NCBI RefSeq assembly: GCF_003703395.1
Contig: NZ_RDQN01000006.1
Coordinates: 124,001 to 188,000 of the forward strand
Direction: 5' to 3'
Origin: Pseudoxanthomonas spadix
GTDB lineage: Bacteria > Pseudomonadota > Gammaproteobacteria > Xanthomonadales > Xanthomonadaceae
DNA length: 64,000 nucleotides
In this document: piece by piece, positions 51,916 through 59,994 of the stretch
Position numbering within the stretch: the stretch's first letter is position 1
Layout of the letters: every line of letters begins with the position of its first letter
Position numbers and translations under genes: made by a program
The notes under the pieces: model-generated
What the model was told of the DNA's origin: nothing
The model's database searches: none
Seen by the model: only the letters and a program-made list of their open reading frames with translations

Positions 51916-53547
51916 TTGAGCACCGGGCCCGCAAAGCCGCCTGCCCTGGCCTTGGCCCTGGCCTCGGCGCCACGTCGCGAGCTGTATTCCCTGGCCCTGT
52001 ACCGCGTGCTGGAAGCCGGGATCCTGGCCGGCCTGCTGTTCAGCCCGCTCTCGGACATGCTGGGTGCCAGCGGCAACCAGTCGCCGGTGCTGGCCACCTG
52101 GGTGACCGTGTTCTACCTGGTCTTCTCGCTGGCGATGCTGATCCTGGGCCGCAACGAGAAGTCCCTGCTGCCGATCGTCATGATCGGCGCCTGCGCCGAC
52201 ATCGCGGTGGCCAGCCTGATCACCTACGCCCTGCCCGAAGCGGCCCCCGGGGTGGCCATGCTGTTGCTGTTCAACGTGGCTGCGGCCTGCTCGCTGCTGC
52301 CGCTGCGCTGGGGCATCGGCGTGGCCGTGGCCGCCACGGTCGCGCATTTTGCCGAATACCTGGTCGCGCTGTTGGGCACCAATCCAGACCGTCCGCTGGC
52401 CGAAGTGGTGATGTTCTGCATCAGCTACCTGGCCGTGGGCCTGCTGGCGGTGCAGATCGGCCTGCGCGCCCGGCGCAGCCAGCAGCTGGCCGACGACCGC
52501 GGCCTCGAGGTTGCCAACCTGGTCGAAGTCAACGAACTGATCATCCGCCGCATGCGCACCGGGGTGCTGGTGGTCGACCTGGAAGGGCGGATCAGGCTGG
52601 CCAACGAGGCGGCCACCGGCCTGCTGGGCAGTGCCACCGAACACCCCGACTCGGACACCGGCACCCTGCTCCAGAACGTCGCCCCGGAGCTGGCCCGGCG
52701 CCTGCAGCGCTGGCGCAATGGCTGGCAGAACGAGGAAGCGCCGCTGGCCCTGGCGCCGGACCAGCCCGACATCCAGCCCCGCTTCGCCCGCCTGCTGGCC
52801 GGCAGCGAGCTGTCGCTGGTGTTCCTGGACGATGCCACCGTGGTCTCGCGTCGTGCCGAATCGCTGACCCTGGCCGCGCTGGGCCGGTTCTCGGCCAGCC
52901 TGGCCCACGAGATCCGCAATCCGCTGGCCGCGATCAACTACGCGGTCCAGCTGCTGGAGGAATCGCGCGAGTTCAACGCCAGCGACCGGCACCTTTTGGG
53001 CATCATCCACCAGCAGTGCCAACGCACCAACGGCATCGTCGAAAGCGTGCTGGGCCTGGCCCGGCGCGAACGTGCCATCCCCGAGCACACCGATCTGAAT
53101 GCCTTCGCGCAGGACTTCGTCTACGAGTACCAGCAGTCGATGTCGATCGAGACCGACAGCCTGGAGGCGGTCACCGGCAACCGCCCGGTCAGCGCCCTGG
53201 TCGACCCGCGCCACCTGCACCAGGTGCTCACCGTGCTGGTCCACAACGCCCTGAATTACGGGCGCATGCCCGGCGAACCGGCGCGGATCCGGCTGCGCGT
53301 GTTCCAACTGGACCAGCGCGCGATGATCGACGTGCTCGACCGCGGTCCGGGCATCCCGGCGGCGGTGGCCGCGCAGCTGTTCCGGCCGTTCTTCACCACC
53401 TCCGAGCATGGCACCGGGCTGGGCCTGTACATCGCCCGCGAGCTGTGCCGGGCCAACCAGGCCACCCTGGAACATGTCGCCGTGCCCGGTGGCGGCAGCT
53501 GCTTCCGCATCTCCATGCCCGGCCCCAACACCCTGCTGTCGGCGTAG
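51916..53547 (+). CDS. pilS: sensor histidine kinase PilS
   Basis: Membrane kinase that senses pilin and controls pilA through PilR. From the TTG at 51916 the product is 543 residues: six hydrophobic helices in the first ~190 residues, a PAS domain (MRTGVLVVDLEGRIRLANEA), HisKA with ASLAHEIRNPLAAI (His330), and HATPase with VHNALNYG, DRGPGIP and GTGLGLYIARELC. AAGGA lies ten bases before the TTG; no ATG fits the family N-terminus. The stop TAG is the GTAG head of a repeat, directly after LLSA. Confidence 0.93.
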   Translation: MSTGPAKPPALALALASAPRRELYSLALYRVLEAGILAGLLFSPLSDMLGASGNQSPVLATWVTVFYLVFSLAMLILGRNEKSLLPIVMIGACADIAVASLITYALPEAAPGVAMLLLFNVAAACSLLPLRWGIGVAVAATVAHFAEYLVALLGTNPDRPLAEVVMFCISYLAVGLLAVQIGLRARRSQQLADDRGLEVANLVEVNELIIRRMRTGVLVVDLEGRIRLANEAATGLLGSATEHPDSDTGTLLQNVAPELARRLQRWRNGWQNEEAPLALAPDQPDIQPRFARLLAGSELSLVFLDDATVVSRRAESLTLAALGRFSASLAHEIRNPLAAINYAVQLLEESREFNASDRHLLGIIHQQCQRTNGIVESVLGLARRERAIPEHTDLNAFAQDFVYEYQQSMSIETDSLEAVTGNRPVSALVDPRHLHQVLTVLVHNALNYGRMPGEPARIRLRVFQLDQRAMIDVLDRGPGIPAAVAAQLFRPFFTTSEHGTGLGLYIARELCRANQATLEHVAVPGGGSCFRISMPGPNTLLSA

Positions 53548-53670
53548 GGCGGGTCTCGACCCGCCATCACGGTGCATCTGGCCGGTCATGGGCTGTCGGC
53601 GTAGGGCGGGTCTTGACCCGCCATCACGGTGCACTGGCGGTTATGGGCGGCGGGTCAAGACCCGCCCTAC
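53535..53670. repeat. REPs in the pilS-pilR gap, including a 57-bp tandem duplication
   Basis: Forward GTAG-REPs at 53544-53565 and 53601-53622 and an inverted one at 53649-53670 fill the pilS-pilR gap. The first two are part of a 57-bp tandem duplication: GCTGTCGGC plus GTAGGGCGGG begins at 53535 and again at 53592. The copy therefore contains the last codons and stop of pilS. Confidence 0.85.
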
Positions 53671-53736
53671 AGCCGCCGCGAATCTCCCCCTTGGGCACAT
53701 CCAGCAGGTAGACTGCGTCGCACGCAACGCGAGACC

Positions 53737-55185
<1,449 letters not shown>

Positions 55186-55301
55186 CCGTCCTTGCGCGAT
55201 GGCCCATCGGCCTTTGAAACAAGAACGCTGGACGACCCCGGCGGAGCACACCCGCAAACAACGCAGCTACAATCCACGCGTCCCATGCAGCAGGTCACCC
55301 C

Positions 55302-55478
55302 ATGAAGCGCCCCACGCTCGACATCATCCTTCGCTACTATCATCAGAACCGCCGGGCGAATTTCGCGGCCAGCCAGCGCCTGGAAGGCATCGAGATCGCA
55401 GCACCCATCGCCGACAAGGCCAATACGCTTCCCAACGCAGCCGAATTGAAGAAAAAGTACGCTGTCACGCGCCGATGA
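55302..55478 (+). CDS. YhfG-like antitoxin of a Fic module
   Basis: A 58-residue protein. The segment YYHQNRRANFAASQRLEGIEI matches the NxNFxASxRLEG pattern of E. coli YhfG, the small partner encoded just upstream of fic that inhibits the AMP-transferase. The C-terminus is Lys/Arg-rich (AELKKKYAVTRR). Its TGA overlaps the fic ATG (ATGA), the normal coupled arrangement. Codon use is less GC-biased than in pilR, suggesting acquisition. It appears intact although its fic partner is broken. Confidence 0.75.
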   Translation: MKRPTLDIILRYYHQNRRANFAASQRLEGIEIAAPIADKANTLPNAAELKKKYAVTRR

Positions 55479-55954
55479 GCGACAAGTACGGCGCCGAAGA
55501 CGACCCGGCCTGCTATCCAGGGACGACCGTACTGCGCAATCTTCTGGACATCCGCGATCCAGACCAGCTTCAACAGGCCGAAGCGGAATTTGCCGCCGCC
55601 GCTGCCGATACCATCGAAATCGGAGTCGGCCCATTCGACCTGGACTATCTGCGCCAGCTTCACCGAAATCTGTTCGGGGAGGTCTATCCGTGGGCAGGCC
55701 AATTGCGCCAAGTGGATATCTCCAAAGGATCGCAAGTTGCGTTGCTGCAGTCCACTGCGACTACACCGGATTACAGGCAATCTTCCGCCGCGCCCTGGTC
55801 GAGCTATAAGCAACGCCCACGGCCAGAGCGACCCATCGCCGCCATCCACAAGGCCCTGGAAGACAACCGCTGGAACAAGACCAAGGCCGCCGCCCAGCTG
55901 GGCATCACCTTCCGCGCCCTGCGCTACAAGCTCAAGAAGCTGGGCATCGAGTAA
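55475..55954 (+). pseudogene. truncated fic fused in frame to a PilR helix-turn-helix copy
   Basis: An open frame of 159 residues. Residues 1 to ~88 are the N-terminal part of a Fic AMP-transferase (FDLDYLRQLHRNLFGEVYP, WAGQLRQVDISKGS). The catalytic HPFxxGNGR loop is absent. At about 55745-55810 a different frame encodes DYTGLQAIFRRALVEL and a stop, which looks like the end of a Fic protein. So an internal deletion with frameshift seems to have removed the catalytic core. The open frame then runs on into the duplicated pilR end, and residues 121-159 equal the PilR Fis-type HTH. It is inactive as Fic; a small DNA-binding chimera could be made. Confidence 0.8.
55837..55953 (+). repeat. 117-bp direct repeat, copy 2 (duplicate of the pilR 3' end)
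   Basis: Second copy of 55068-55184, with one base change. The stop is TAA here and TAG in pilR. Flanks after the stop differ, though both contain a CCGTCC-N-TGCG string, hinting that the original duplication ran slightly further. Confidence 0.95.
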
Positions 55955-56007
55955 TCGCCCCGTCCATGCGTCTGCGGTGGCCAAAAACAGGCCGCACAAA
56001 CACCCCC

Positions 56008-56079
56008 GTAGGAGCGCACCGCAGGGGCGCGAGAGGCTTTACCGGTAAAGCCCATCGCGCCCCTGCGGTGCGCTCCTAC
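56008..56079. repeat. 72-bp near-perfect palindrome (GTAGGAGCGCACC REP doublet)
   Basis: Outer arms of 25 bases (56008-56032 and 56055-56079, GTAGGAGCGCACCGCAGGGG... ) are perfectly complementary. After two mismatched pairs the centre GGCTTTACC / GGTAAAGCC is also a perfect stem. Within the gene-free interval 55955-56295. Confidence 0.9.
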
Positions 56080-56087
56080 ACCCCAAG

Positions 56088-56210
56088 CGTAGGGCGGGTC
56101 TCGACCCGCCGCCCAGGCCGGACGGAAATGCATCCCCGGCCGATCCCCGCCGCCCCTTCCACGCCCCCCCCCGCACGGCCGCCGATGTCTTCGCGCGCGC
56201 GCGGGCGACC
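56088..56210. repeat. REP plus 75-bp repeat unit and a fragment of a VapB-like gene
   Basis: A GTAGGGCGGGTC REP (56088-56109) is followed by a block containing GGCCGGACGGAAATGCATCC and CCCCTTCCACGCCC that recurs near 57040-57095. Next, 56171-56210 matches 57454-57493 inside the VapB-like antitoxin gene at 37 of 40 positions and translates PRTAADVFARARA. It is thus a remnant of a second copy of that antitoxin gene. Confidence 0.7.
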
Positions 56211-56250
56211 ACGCCATCAAGGCATTTTCCGCTTGCTCTTCCGCCCCTCC

Positions 56251-56275
56251 CATGTCACGCTAAGTGTGACATGGC
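56251..56275. promoter_or_regulatory. candidate operator of the RelE/XRE toxin-antitoxin pair
   Basis: A perfect 9-bp inverted repeat CCATGTCAC-N7-GTGACATGG ends 20 bases before the toxin ATG. Its position suits autorepression by the XRE antitoxin. No clear -35/-10 pair could be fixed. Confidence 0.65.
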
Positions 56276-56295
56276 CTTGGTCCAGGGATGGCCGC

Positions 56296-56685
56296 ATGAA
56301 AGTCTTCAAGAACGGTTGGTTCGAGCGATTCGCCCGCAAGCAACGGATTACGAACCGGGCGATGCTGGATGCCATCGACCGCGCCGAACGCGGGCGCATC
56401 GACGCCGACCTGGGCGGCGGCGTCATCAAGCAGCGCCTGGCAAGGCCGGGGCAAGGCAAGTCGGGCGGCTTTCGCACCATCGTCCTGTACCGCACGAGCG
56501 AACGCGCGTTCTTCGTCTATGGCTTCGCCAAGAGCGACCGTGCCGACATCGACGCTGACGAAGCAGCGATGTTCAAGAAGGCGGCGACCCATGTGCTTGG
56601 ATTGTCAGATGCCCAACTGGCGGAGTTGATCGCCAAGGGCCAGTTCTCGGAGGTCAAAAGAAATGGTGAAGAAATATCGGAGTGA
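56296..56685 (+). CDS. RelE/HigB-like type II toxin
   Basis: A 129-residue protein of the toxin-first RelE-like family (often annotated as RelE/ParE superfamily, PF06296-type): KVFKNGWFERFARKQRITN, RGRIDADLGGGVIKQRLARPGQGKSGGFRTIVLYR, RAFFVYGFAKSDRADI and a C-terminal helical tail. The GGGVIKQR...GGFR core is the hallmark. Such toxins cut mRNA on ribosomes or target gyrase; which applies here is unknown. Its 3' end overlaps the antitoxin by 23 bases. Confidence 0.87.
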   Translation: MKVFKNGWFERFARKQRITNRAMLDAIDRAERGRIDADLGGGVIKQRLARPGQGKSGGFRTIVLYRTSERAFFVYGFAKSDRADIDADEAAMFKKAATHVLGLSDAQLAELIAKGQFSEVKRNGEEISE

Positions 56686-56980
56686 AGCCTTCGCCGCCAT
56701 CCATGAAACGATGGAGGCGCTGCACGAGGCAGGCGCAGTGGACAAGCAGACCATGCGCGAATTCGACGAGGGGTGCCTGGCCCCCGTGCAACCCATGCCA
56801 CCGGAACGCATCCGCGCCCTGCGCGAGCGCGAACACCTGTCACAGCCGGTTTTTGCCCGCTACATGAATGTCAGCAAAAATGTGGTTTCGGATTGGGAGC
56901 GCGGCGTCAAAAGGCCAGGTGGCCCGGCGCTGCGTCTGCTCACCGTGGTCGAGAAGAACGGCATCCAGGCCATCGCCTGA
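56663..56980 (+). CDS. XRE-family antitoxin
   Basis: A 105-residue partner of the preceding toxin. The N-terminal half (KKYRSEAFAAIHETMEALHEAG...MREFDEGCL) is the toxin-binding part. The C-terminal half is a helix-turn-helix: IRALREREHLSQPVFARYMNVSKNVVSDWERGVKRPGGPALRLL, written here only as a pattern of HTH_3 type with S-Q-..-V-S-..-W-E. It likely represses the operon at the palindrome 56251-56275. Confidence 0.9.
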   Translation: MVKKYRSEAFAAIHETMEALHEAGAVDKQTMREFDEGCLAPVQPMPPERIRALREREHLSQPVFARYMNVSKNVVSDWERGVKRPGGPALRLLTVVEKNGIQAIA

Positions 56981-56999
56981 AAAGAACAAGAGCGAAACC

Positions 57000-57265
57000 G
57001 TAGGGCGGGTCTCGACGCGCCACTCGGATCTCGACCCGCCACCCACGCCGGACGGAAACGCGTCCCCGGCCGATCCCCACCACCCCTTCCACGCCCACAT
57101 CCGCCACGGGAACGTGAGATATCCCCCATTGATATCGTAGGGCGGGTCTCGACCCGCCGCTCGTCTCGACCCGCCGCTCGTCTCGACCCGCCGCCCCGGT
57201 CTCGACCCGCCGCTCGTCTCGACCCGCCGCTCCGGTCTCGACCCGCCGCTCGTCTCGACCCGCCG
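57000..57265. repeat. cluster of partial and full GTAG-REPs upstream of the VapB-like gene
   Basis: The gene-free interval 56981-57322 contains a degenerate REP at 57000, the GGACGGAAACGCGTCCCC block also seen at 56123, a full REP head at 57138, and then about nine decaying half-copies of CTCGACCCGCCGCTCGT, which suggests slippage expansion. Nothing gene-like is seen. Confidence 0.75.
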
Positions 57266-57322
57266 CTCCGGCCCCACGCATAGGTATGCTCAACACACAA
57301 CGCCATCAACCAGGCCACCACC

Positions 57323-57532
57323 ATGACCACCACCGCCAAGCTGTTCACGCTGGGCAAGGCGCAAGCCGTCCGCATTCCCGCACGCTACCGCCTGCAAGCC
57401 GATGAAGTGGAGATCACCGAACAGGACGGCGCACTGATCCTGCGCCCACTCCCCCGCACGGCCGCCGACGTCTTCGCGCGCGCACGGGCGATCGCGCGCG
57501 GGGCTTTCGACGACTGGCAGCGCTCCCCGTAG
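57323..57532 (+). CDS. orphan VapB/AbrB-type antitoxin
   Basis: A 69-residue protein with a SpoVT/AbrB swapped-hairpin domain: AKLFTLGKAQAVRIPARYRL..., DEVEITEQDGALILRPLPR. This is the VapB pattern (xAxLFxxGxSQAVRxP). A VapC gene would normally follow within a few bases, but here the frame ends at the TAG of a GTAGGAGCGC repeat (57529-57532) and only repeats follow. The last residues (DDWQRSP) suggest the native end may be trimmed by the repeat. Probably a solitary antitoxin, remnant or anti-addiction type. Confidence 0.75.
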   Translation: MTTTAKLFTLGKAQAVRIPARYRLQADEVEITEQDGALILRPLPRTAADVFARARAIARGAFDDWQRSP

Positions 57533-57645
57533 GAGCGCACCACAAGGGCGCGAAAGGCCTCACCGACCAACCCACAGCCCCACGATCCCCACCCCCACCG
57601 CGCAACAACACCAATCACCACGTAGGGCGGGTCTCGACCCGCCGC
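57529..57645. repeat. REPs downstream of the orphan antitoxin
   Basis: A GTAGGAGCGCACCAC head (57529) supplies the antitoxin's stop codon. A GTAGGGCGGGTC REP follows at 57621-57642. No VapC-like coding sequence is seen on the plus strand here. Confidence 0.7.
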
Positions 57646-57711
57646 TCAGGCTTCACCGGTCAAGCCCATCACACCCCAAGCCGCATAAACGCCGATCACC
57701 ACGCAGGACGC

Positions 57712-58122
57712 TCAGACAACCCGGACCGGATGGTTCGCGTATTGCCCGATCGCAGCATCGTCGGTGAGCAGGACGATCCCCTCGACCGTGGCCTGGGCGA
57801 TCTGGATCCGGTCAAACGGATCTGCGTGGTGCCCCGCCAGGCCACCGACCGCCGCGGCGTGCTCGCTGCTGATGGGCAGTTCCAGGTAACCGTTGTCCAG
57901 CAGCGCCCGCCGCAGCACGTTGGCATCCACGTTGAAATCCGGTTTTCCCAGCGCCGACTTTATGCAAACCTCCCAGATCGCGGCGGCACTGAAGAAAAGC
58001 GTGTTGTCCAGGTCCTCGATGACCGCGATCGCTTCCACCGTGAGGCCCGCACGGGACTTGCGGCTGCTTGTCTGGCCCACCGCAGCCCAGAGCAGCAGAT
58101 GCGTATCGACCAGATATTTCAT
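57712..58122 (-). CDS. PIN-domain VapC-type toxin
   Basis: A 136-residue PIN-domain ribonuclease: YLVDTHLLLWA at the N-terminus (first acidic residue), FFSAAAIWEVCIKSALGK (Glu), and HHADPFDRIQIAQA (Asp pair), with GIVLLTDDAAIGQY near the C-terminus. These four acidic residues coordinate magnesium. The subclass with DTHLLLW usually pairs with Phd antitoxins, as here. The ATG overlaps the antitoxin stop by four bases. Confidence 0.93.
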   Translation of the reverse strand: MKYLVDTHLLLWAAVGQTSSRKSRAGLTVEAIAVIEDLDNTLFFSAAAIWEVCIKSALGKPDFNVDANVLRRALLDNGYLELPISSEHAAAVGGLAGHHADPFDRIQIAQATVEGIVLLTDDAAIGQYANHPVRVV

Positions 58123-58373
58123 GGATCGCCGCCAAACATGGCCTCGATGTCCCCGGCTCCGATCTCATTGAACCTTTCCTGCGAGGGGATCCTGAAACCG
58201 GCCCCGCCCAGGAACCCGATCCGCCTTGTCGGCTTCGGCTCGGGTGCATCGAAGGGGACCACCTTGGCCACCGGCTTGCCCGCCTTGGCGATGACAAAGG
58301 CCGTCCCTTGCGAGGCCTGGGCGATCAGCGCGGAAAAATGCGTCTTGGCGTAATGGATGTTGAAGCTTTTCAT
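58119..58373 (-). CDS. Phd/YefM-family antitoxin
   Basis: An 84-residue antitoxin: MKSFNIHYAKTHFSALIAQ and GTAFVIAKAGKPVAKVVP form the Phd/YefM DNA-binding fold. The C-terminus (RRIGFLGGAGFRIPSQERFNEI...DIEAMFGGDP) is the flexible toxin-binding part. First gene of the pair; the operator-like palindrome lies 14 bases upstream. Confidence 0.92.
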   Translation of the reverse strand: MKSFNIHYAKTHFSALIAQASQGTAFVIAKAGKPVAKVVPFDAPEPKPTRRIGFLGGAGFRIPSQERFNEIGAGDIEAMFGGDP

Positions 58374-58386
58374 GGCGACCGATCAT

Positions 58387-58409
58387 GACTAAGTCCATTA
58401 ACCTTAGTC
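58387..58409. promoter_or_regulatory. candidate operator of the Phd-VapC pair
   Basis: GACTAAG-N9-CTTAGTC, a perfect 7-bp inverted repeat, starts 14 bases upstream of the antitoxin ATG (minus strand). The spacer is AT-rich and may contain the -10 region. Likely bound by the Phd antitoxin for autorepression. Confidence 0.6.
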
Positions 58410-58454
58410 CACCTGGACCGCCAGCGCAACCCAGCCGCCAGCACCGCGCACCCC

Positions 58455-58720
58455 CGTAGGAGCGGCGCCCCCGTCGCGATCGCCCCAGATGCGACGCGGC
58501 GGGGACGCCCCTTCTCCCCCGCGTGCGGGGGAGAAGATGCCGTAGGGCGGGTCTCGACCCGCCGCTCGACCCCGCCCGACCCGCCGCTCGACCCACCGTC
58601 CGATGTGAACCTCCCTCGCCCCTTCTCCCCCGCGTGCGGGGGATTGAAGATGCCCGCAGGGCAGATGAGGGGGGCTTTTGGCTTGCGGGCGGGGACCGCC
58701 CTGCCCGCCGCGAGGGCAGA
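58455..58720. repeat. mixed REP cluster between two toxin-antitoxin pairs
   Basis: The gene-free interval 58410-58750 contains a GTAGGAGCGGCGCCC element (58456), a CTTCTCCCCC hairpin (58509), a GTAGGGCGGGTC REP (58541), a half REP, and another CTTCTCCCCC / GGGGGATTGAAG block with GATGCCCGCAGGGCAGATGA (about 58620-58680). All three repeat families of the window are represented. Confidence 0.75.
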
Positions 58721-58756
58721 TGCAAGACCGGCCACCAACCCCAGCCTCCAGGCGAC

Positions 58757-58785
58757 TTGACCGTATCTCTCATGAGATACATGAT
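58757..58785 (+). promoter_or_regulatory. promoter and operator of the RelB-ParE pair
   Basis: -35 TTGACC (58757-58762) and -10 CATGAT (58780-58785) are 17 bases apart. The spacer is an inverted repeat, GTATCTC-TCAT-GAGATAC (58763-58780), exactly between the boxes. This is the classic layout for autorepression by the antitoxin. Confidence 0.7.
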
Positions 58786-58817
58786 TGATCGAATCCAAGG
58801 ATTTCGAGGAAACCCCT

Positions 58818-59117
58818 ATGGCCGCCCGCACTTCGATGCTCCATGTCCGCATTGACGATCAACTCAAGACGCAGGCCACCGAGGCCTTGGCCAAGGTCGG
58901 CCTGACGGTGTCCGATGCGGTGCGCATCCTGCTCACGCGCGTGACCAGGGAAGGTGGCCTGCCCGCAGGCCTGGCCGTCGACCCGCAGGCGCACGATGCC
59001 TGGTTCCGCGCCAGGGTGCAGGAGGCTTTGATCGATCCCCGCCCTCCCGTTCCGCACCCGCAGGTCATGGACGAAGCCCAGGCCCTGATCGACAAAAAGC
59101 GTCGTGCCCGTTCTTGA
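58818..59117 (+). CDS. RelB/DinJ-family antitoxin
   Basis: A 99-residue protein with a ribbon-helix-helix N-terminus (TSMLHVRIDDQLKTQATEAL, then AKVGLTVSDAVRILLTRVTREGG), the RelB/DinJ signature. The C-terminus (PHPQVMDEAQALIDKKRRARS) is the toxin-binding tail. GAGGA lies seven bases before the ATG at 58818. It overlaps the toxin gene by 14 bases. Confidence 0.92.
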   Translation: MAARTSMLHVRIDDQLKTQATEALAKVGLTVSDAVRILLTRVTREGGLPAGLAVDPQAHDAWFRARVQEALIDPRPPVPHPQVMDEAQALIDKKRRARS

Positions 59118-59391
59118 ATGGCGCCAAGGCGCACGCCTGGACCTCTTGACGATCATCGACTACATCTCCGACGACAACCCTGACGCGGCGCAACGACTGA
59201 AAGACGAGGTGGAAACCAAGGCTGCCACCTTGCCGCAGCACCCCCGGCTATATCGCGCCGGCCGCGTACCCGGCACGCGCGAGATGGTGGTGGGTTCGAA
59301 CTACATCCTCGTCTATGCCGAGGATGCCCGCGCCGTGACCGTCCTGCGTGTATTGCACGCCGCCCAACAGTGGCCGCCGGCCTCGGGATGA
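59104..59391 (+). CDS. RelE/ParE-family toxin
   Basis: A 95-residue toxin beginning at GTG: VLEWRQGARLDLLTIIDYISDDNP (ParE-like helical hairpin), AAQRLKDEVETKAATLPQHPRLYRAG, VPGTREMVVGSNYILVYAED, then AVTVLRVLHAAQQWPP. The fold is RelE/ParE; with the R..L.A.Q.WP ending it resembles ParE or RelE-like mRNA interferases paired with RelB/DinJ. Translationally coupled to the antitoxin. Confidence 0.92.
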   Translation: MPVLEWRQGARLDLLTIIDYISDDNPDAAQRLKDEVETKAATLPQHPRLYRAGRVPGTREMVVGSNYILVYAEDARAVTVLRVLHAAQQWPPASG

Positions 59392-59422
59392 GCTGCGGTC
59401 TGTAGCCCGCCGCGTCAGACCA

Positions 59423-59605
59423 ATTGTCCCTTCTCCCCCGCGTGCGGCGGAGAAGATGCGTAGGGCGGGTCTCGACCCGCCGCTCCCTCGCCCATTCTCC
59501 CCGCCCGCGGGGGAGAAGATGCCCGCACAGCCGCCCCCTGGCCGCCGATCACCCTCGTCGAGCGCGATCCAGCACCCCGTAGGAGCGGCGCCCCGCCGCG
59601 ATCGC
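59423..59605. repeat. REP cluster upstream of the HigBA-like pair
   Basis: The interval 59392-59629 contains a CTTCTCCCCC hairpin (59429-59455), a GTAGGGCGGGTC REP (59459), another GGGGGAGAAGATGCCCG block (59505-59527) and a GTAGGAGCGGCGCCCCG element (59578). No gene is seen before the remnant at 59630. Confidence 0.7.
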
Positions 59606-59629
59606 CCCCACGGCACGCGCCCACACCCT

Positions 59630-59779
59630 CGCAATCTGACGCGGAACGCGGCGGACCAGCGCGGCAAGACCATCGGTCAACTGATCGACGAAAGCCTCGA
59701 GTCCTACGGCATCAAGTCCCGCCAGGACGCCCGTGCACTGGTGCGCAGCGTCCGCAAGCACGCCAACCGAGATCCTTAA
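59630..59779 (+). pseudogene. remnant of a small gene cut at its 5' side by repeats
   Basis: An open stretch translates to RNAADQRGKTIGQLIDESLES, then YGIKSRQDARALVRSVRKH and a stop at 59779. It reads like a real basic, helical C-terminus (antitoxin or small regulator) but has no start codon: upstream lies repeat sequence. It overlaps the HigB-like frame by 47 bases. I cannot name the family. Confidence 0.4.
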
Positions 59780-59993
59780 GCGCTACGAAAAGTGGAAAGA
59801 CATTGCCATGCTTTCCGGGCCGCAAGGGCTCCGCGCCATCAAGGGTTTCCGGGACCAGGCACGCTCTGGCGACTGGAAAGGCTTTAGGTCATCCCGGCTA
59901 AACGAGCAATGGCGGGTCATCTACTCCGTAGAGGCTGACGTCATGATCGTCCAAGTCGTAGGTGTCACATCCCATGACTATCGGAAACGCTGA
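59733..59993 (+). CDS. HigB/RelE-like toxin, probably N-terminally truncated
   Basis: The open frame (86 residues from a GTG) contains a convincing toxin core: EILKRYEKWKDIAMLSGPQGL, RAIKGFRDQARSGDWKGFRS, SRLNEQWRVIYSVEADVMIV and the ending VTSHDYRKR. Family members usually have about 15-30 more structured residues before YEKWKD; here the first 12 (MHWCAASASTPT) look unrelated and overlap the remnant frame. The His/Arg-rich end (SHDYRKR) that forms the active site is kept, so some activity is possible. Confidence 0.7.
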   Translation: MHWCAASASTPTEILKRYEKWKDIAMLSGPQGLRAIKGFRDQARSGDWKGFRSSRLNEQWRVIYSVEADVMIVQVVGVTSHDYRKR

Positions 59994-59994
59994 T

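Noticed and set aside
55475-55954. Functional Fic AMP-transferase
   Set aside because: The HPFxxGNGR catalytic loop is missing and the 3' part is out of frame, ending in the PilR HTH copy; the intact YhfG-like gene is not enough for activity.
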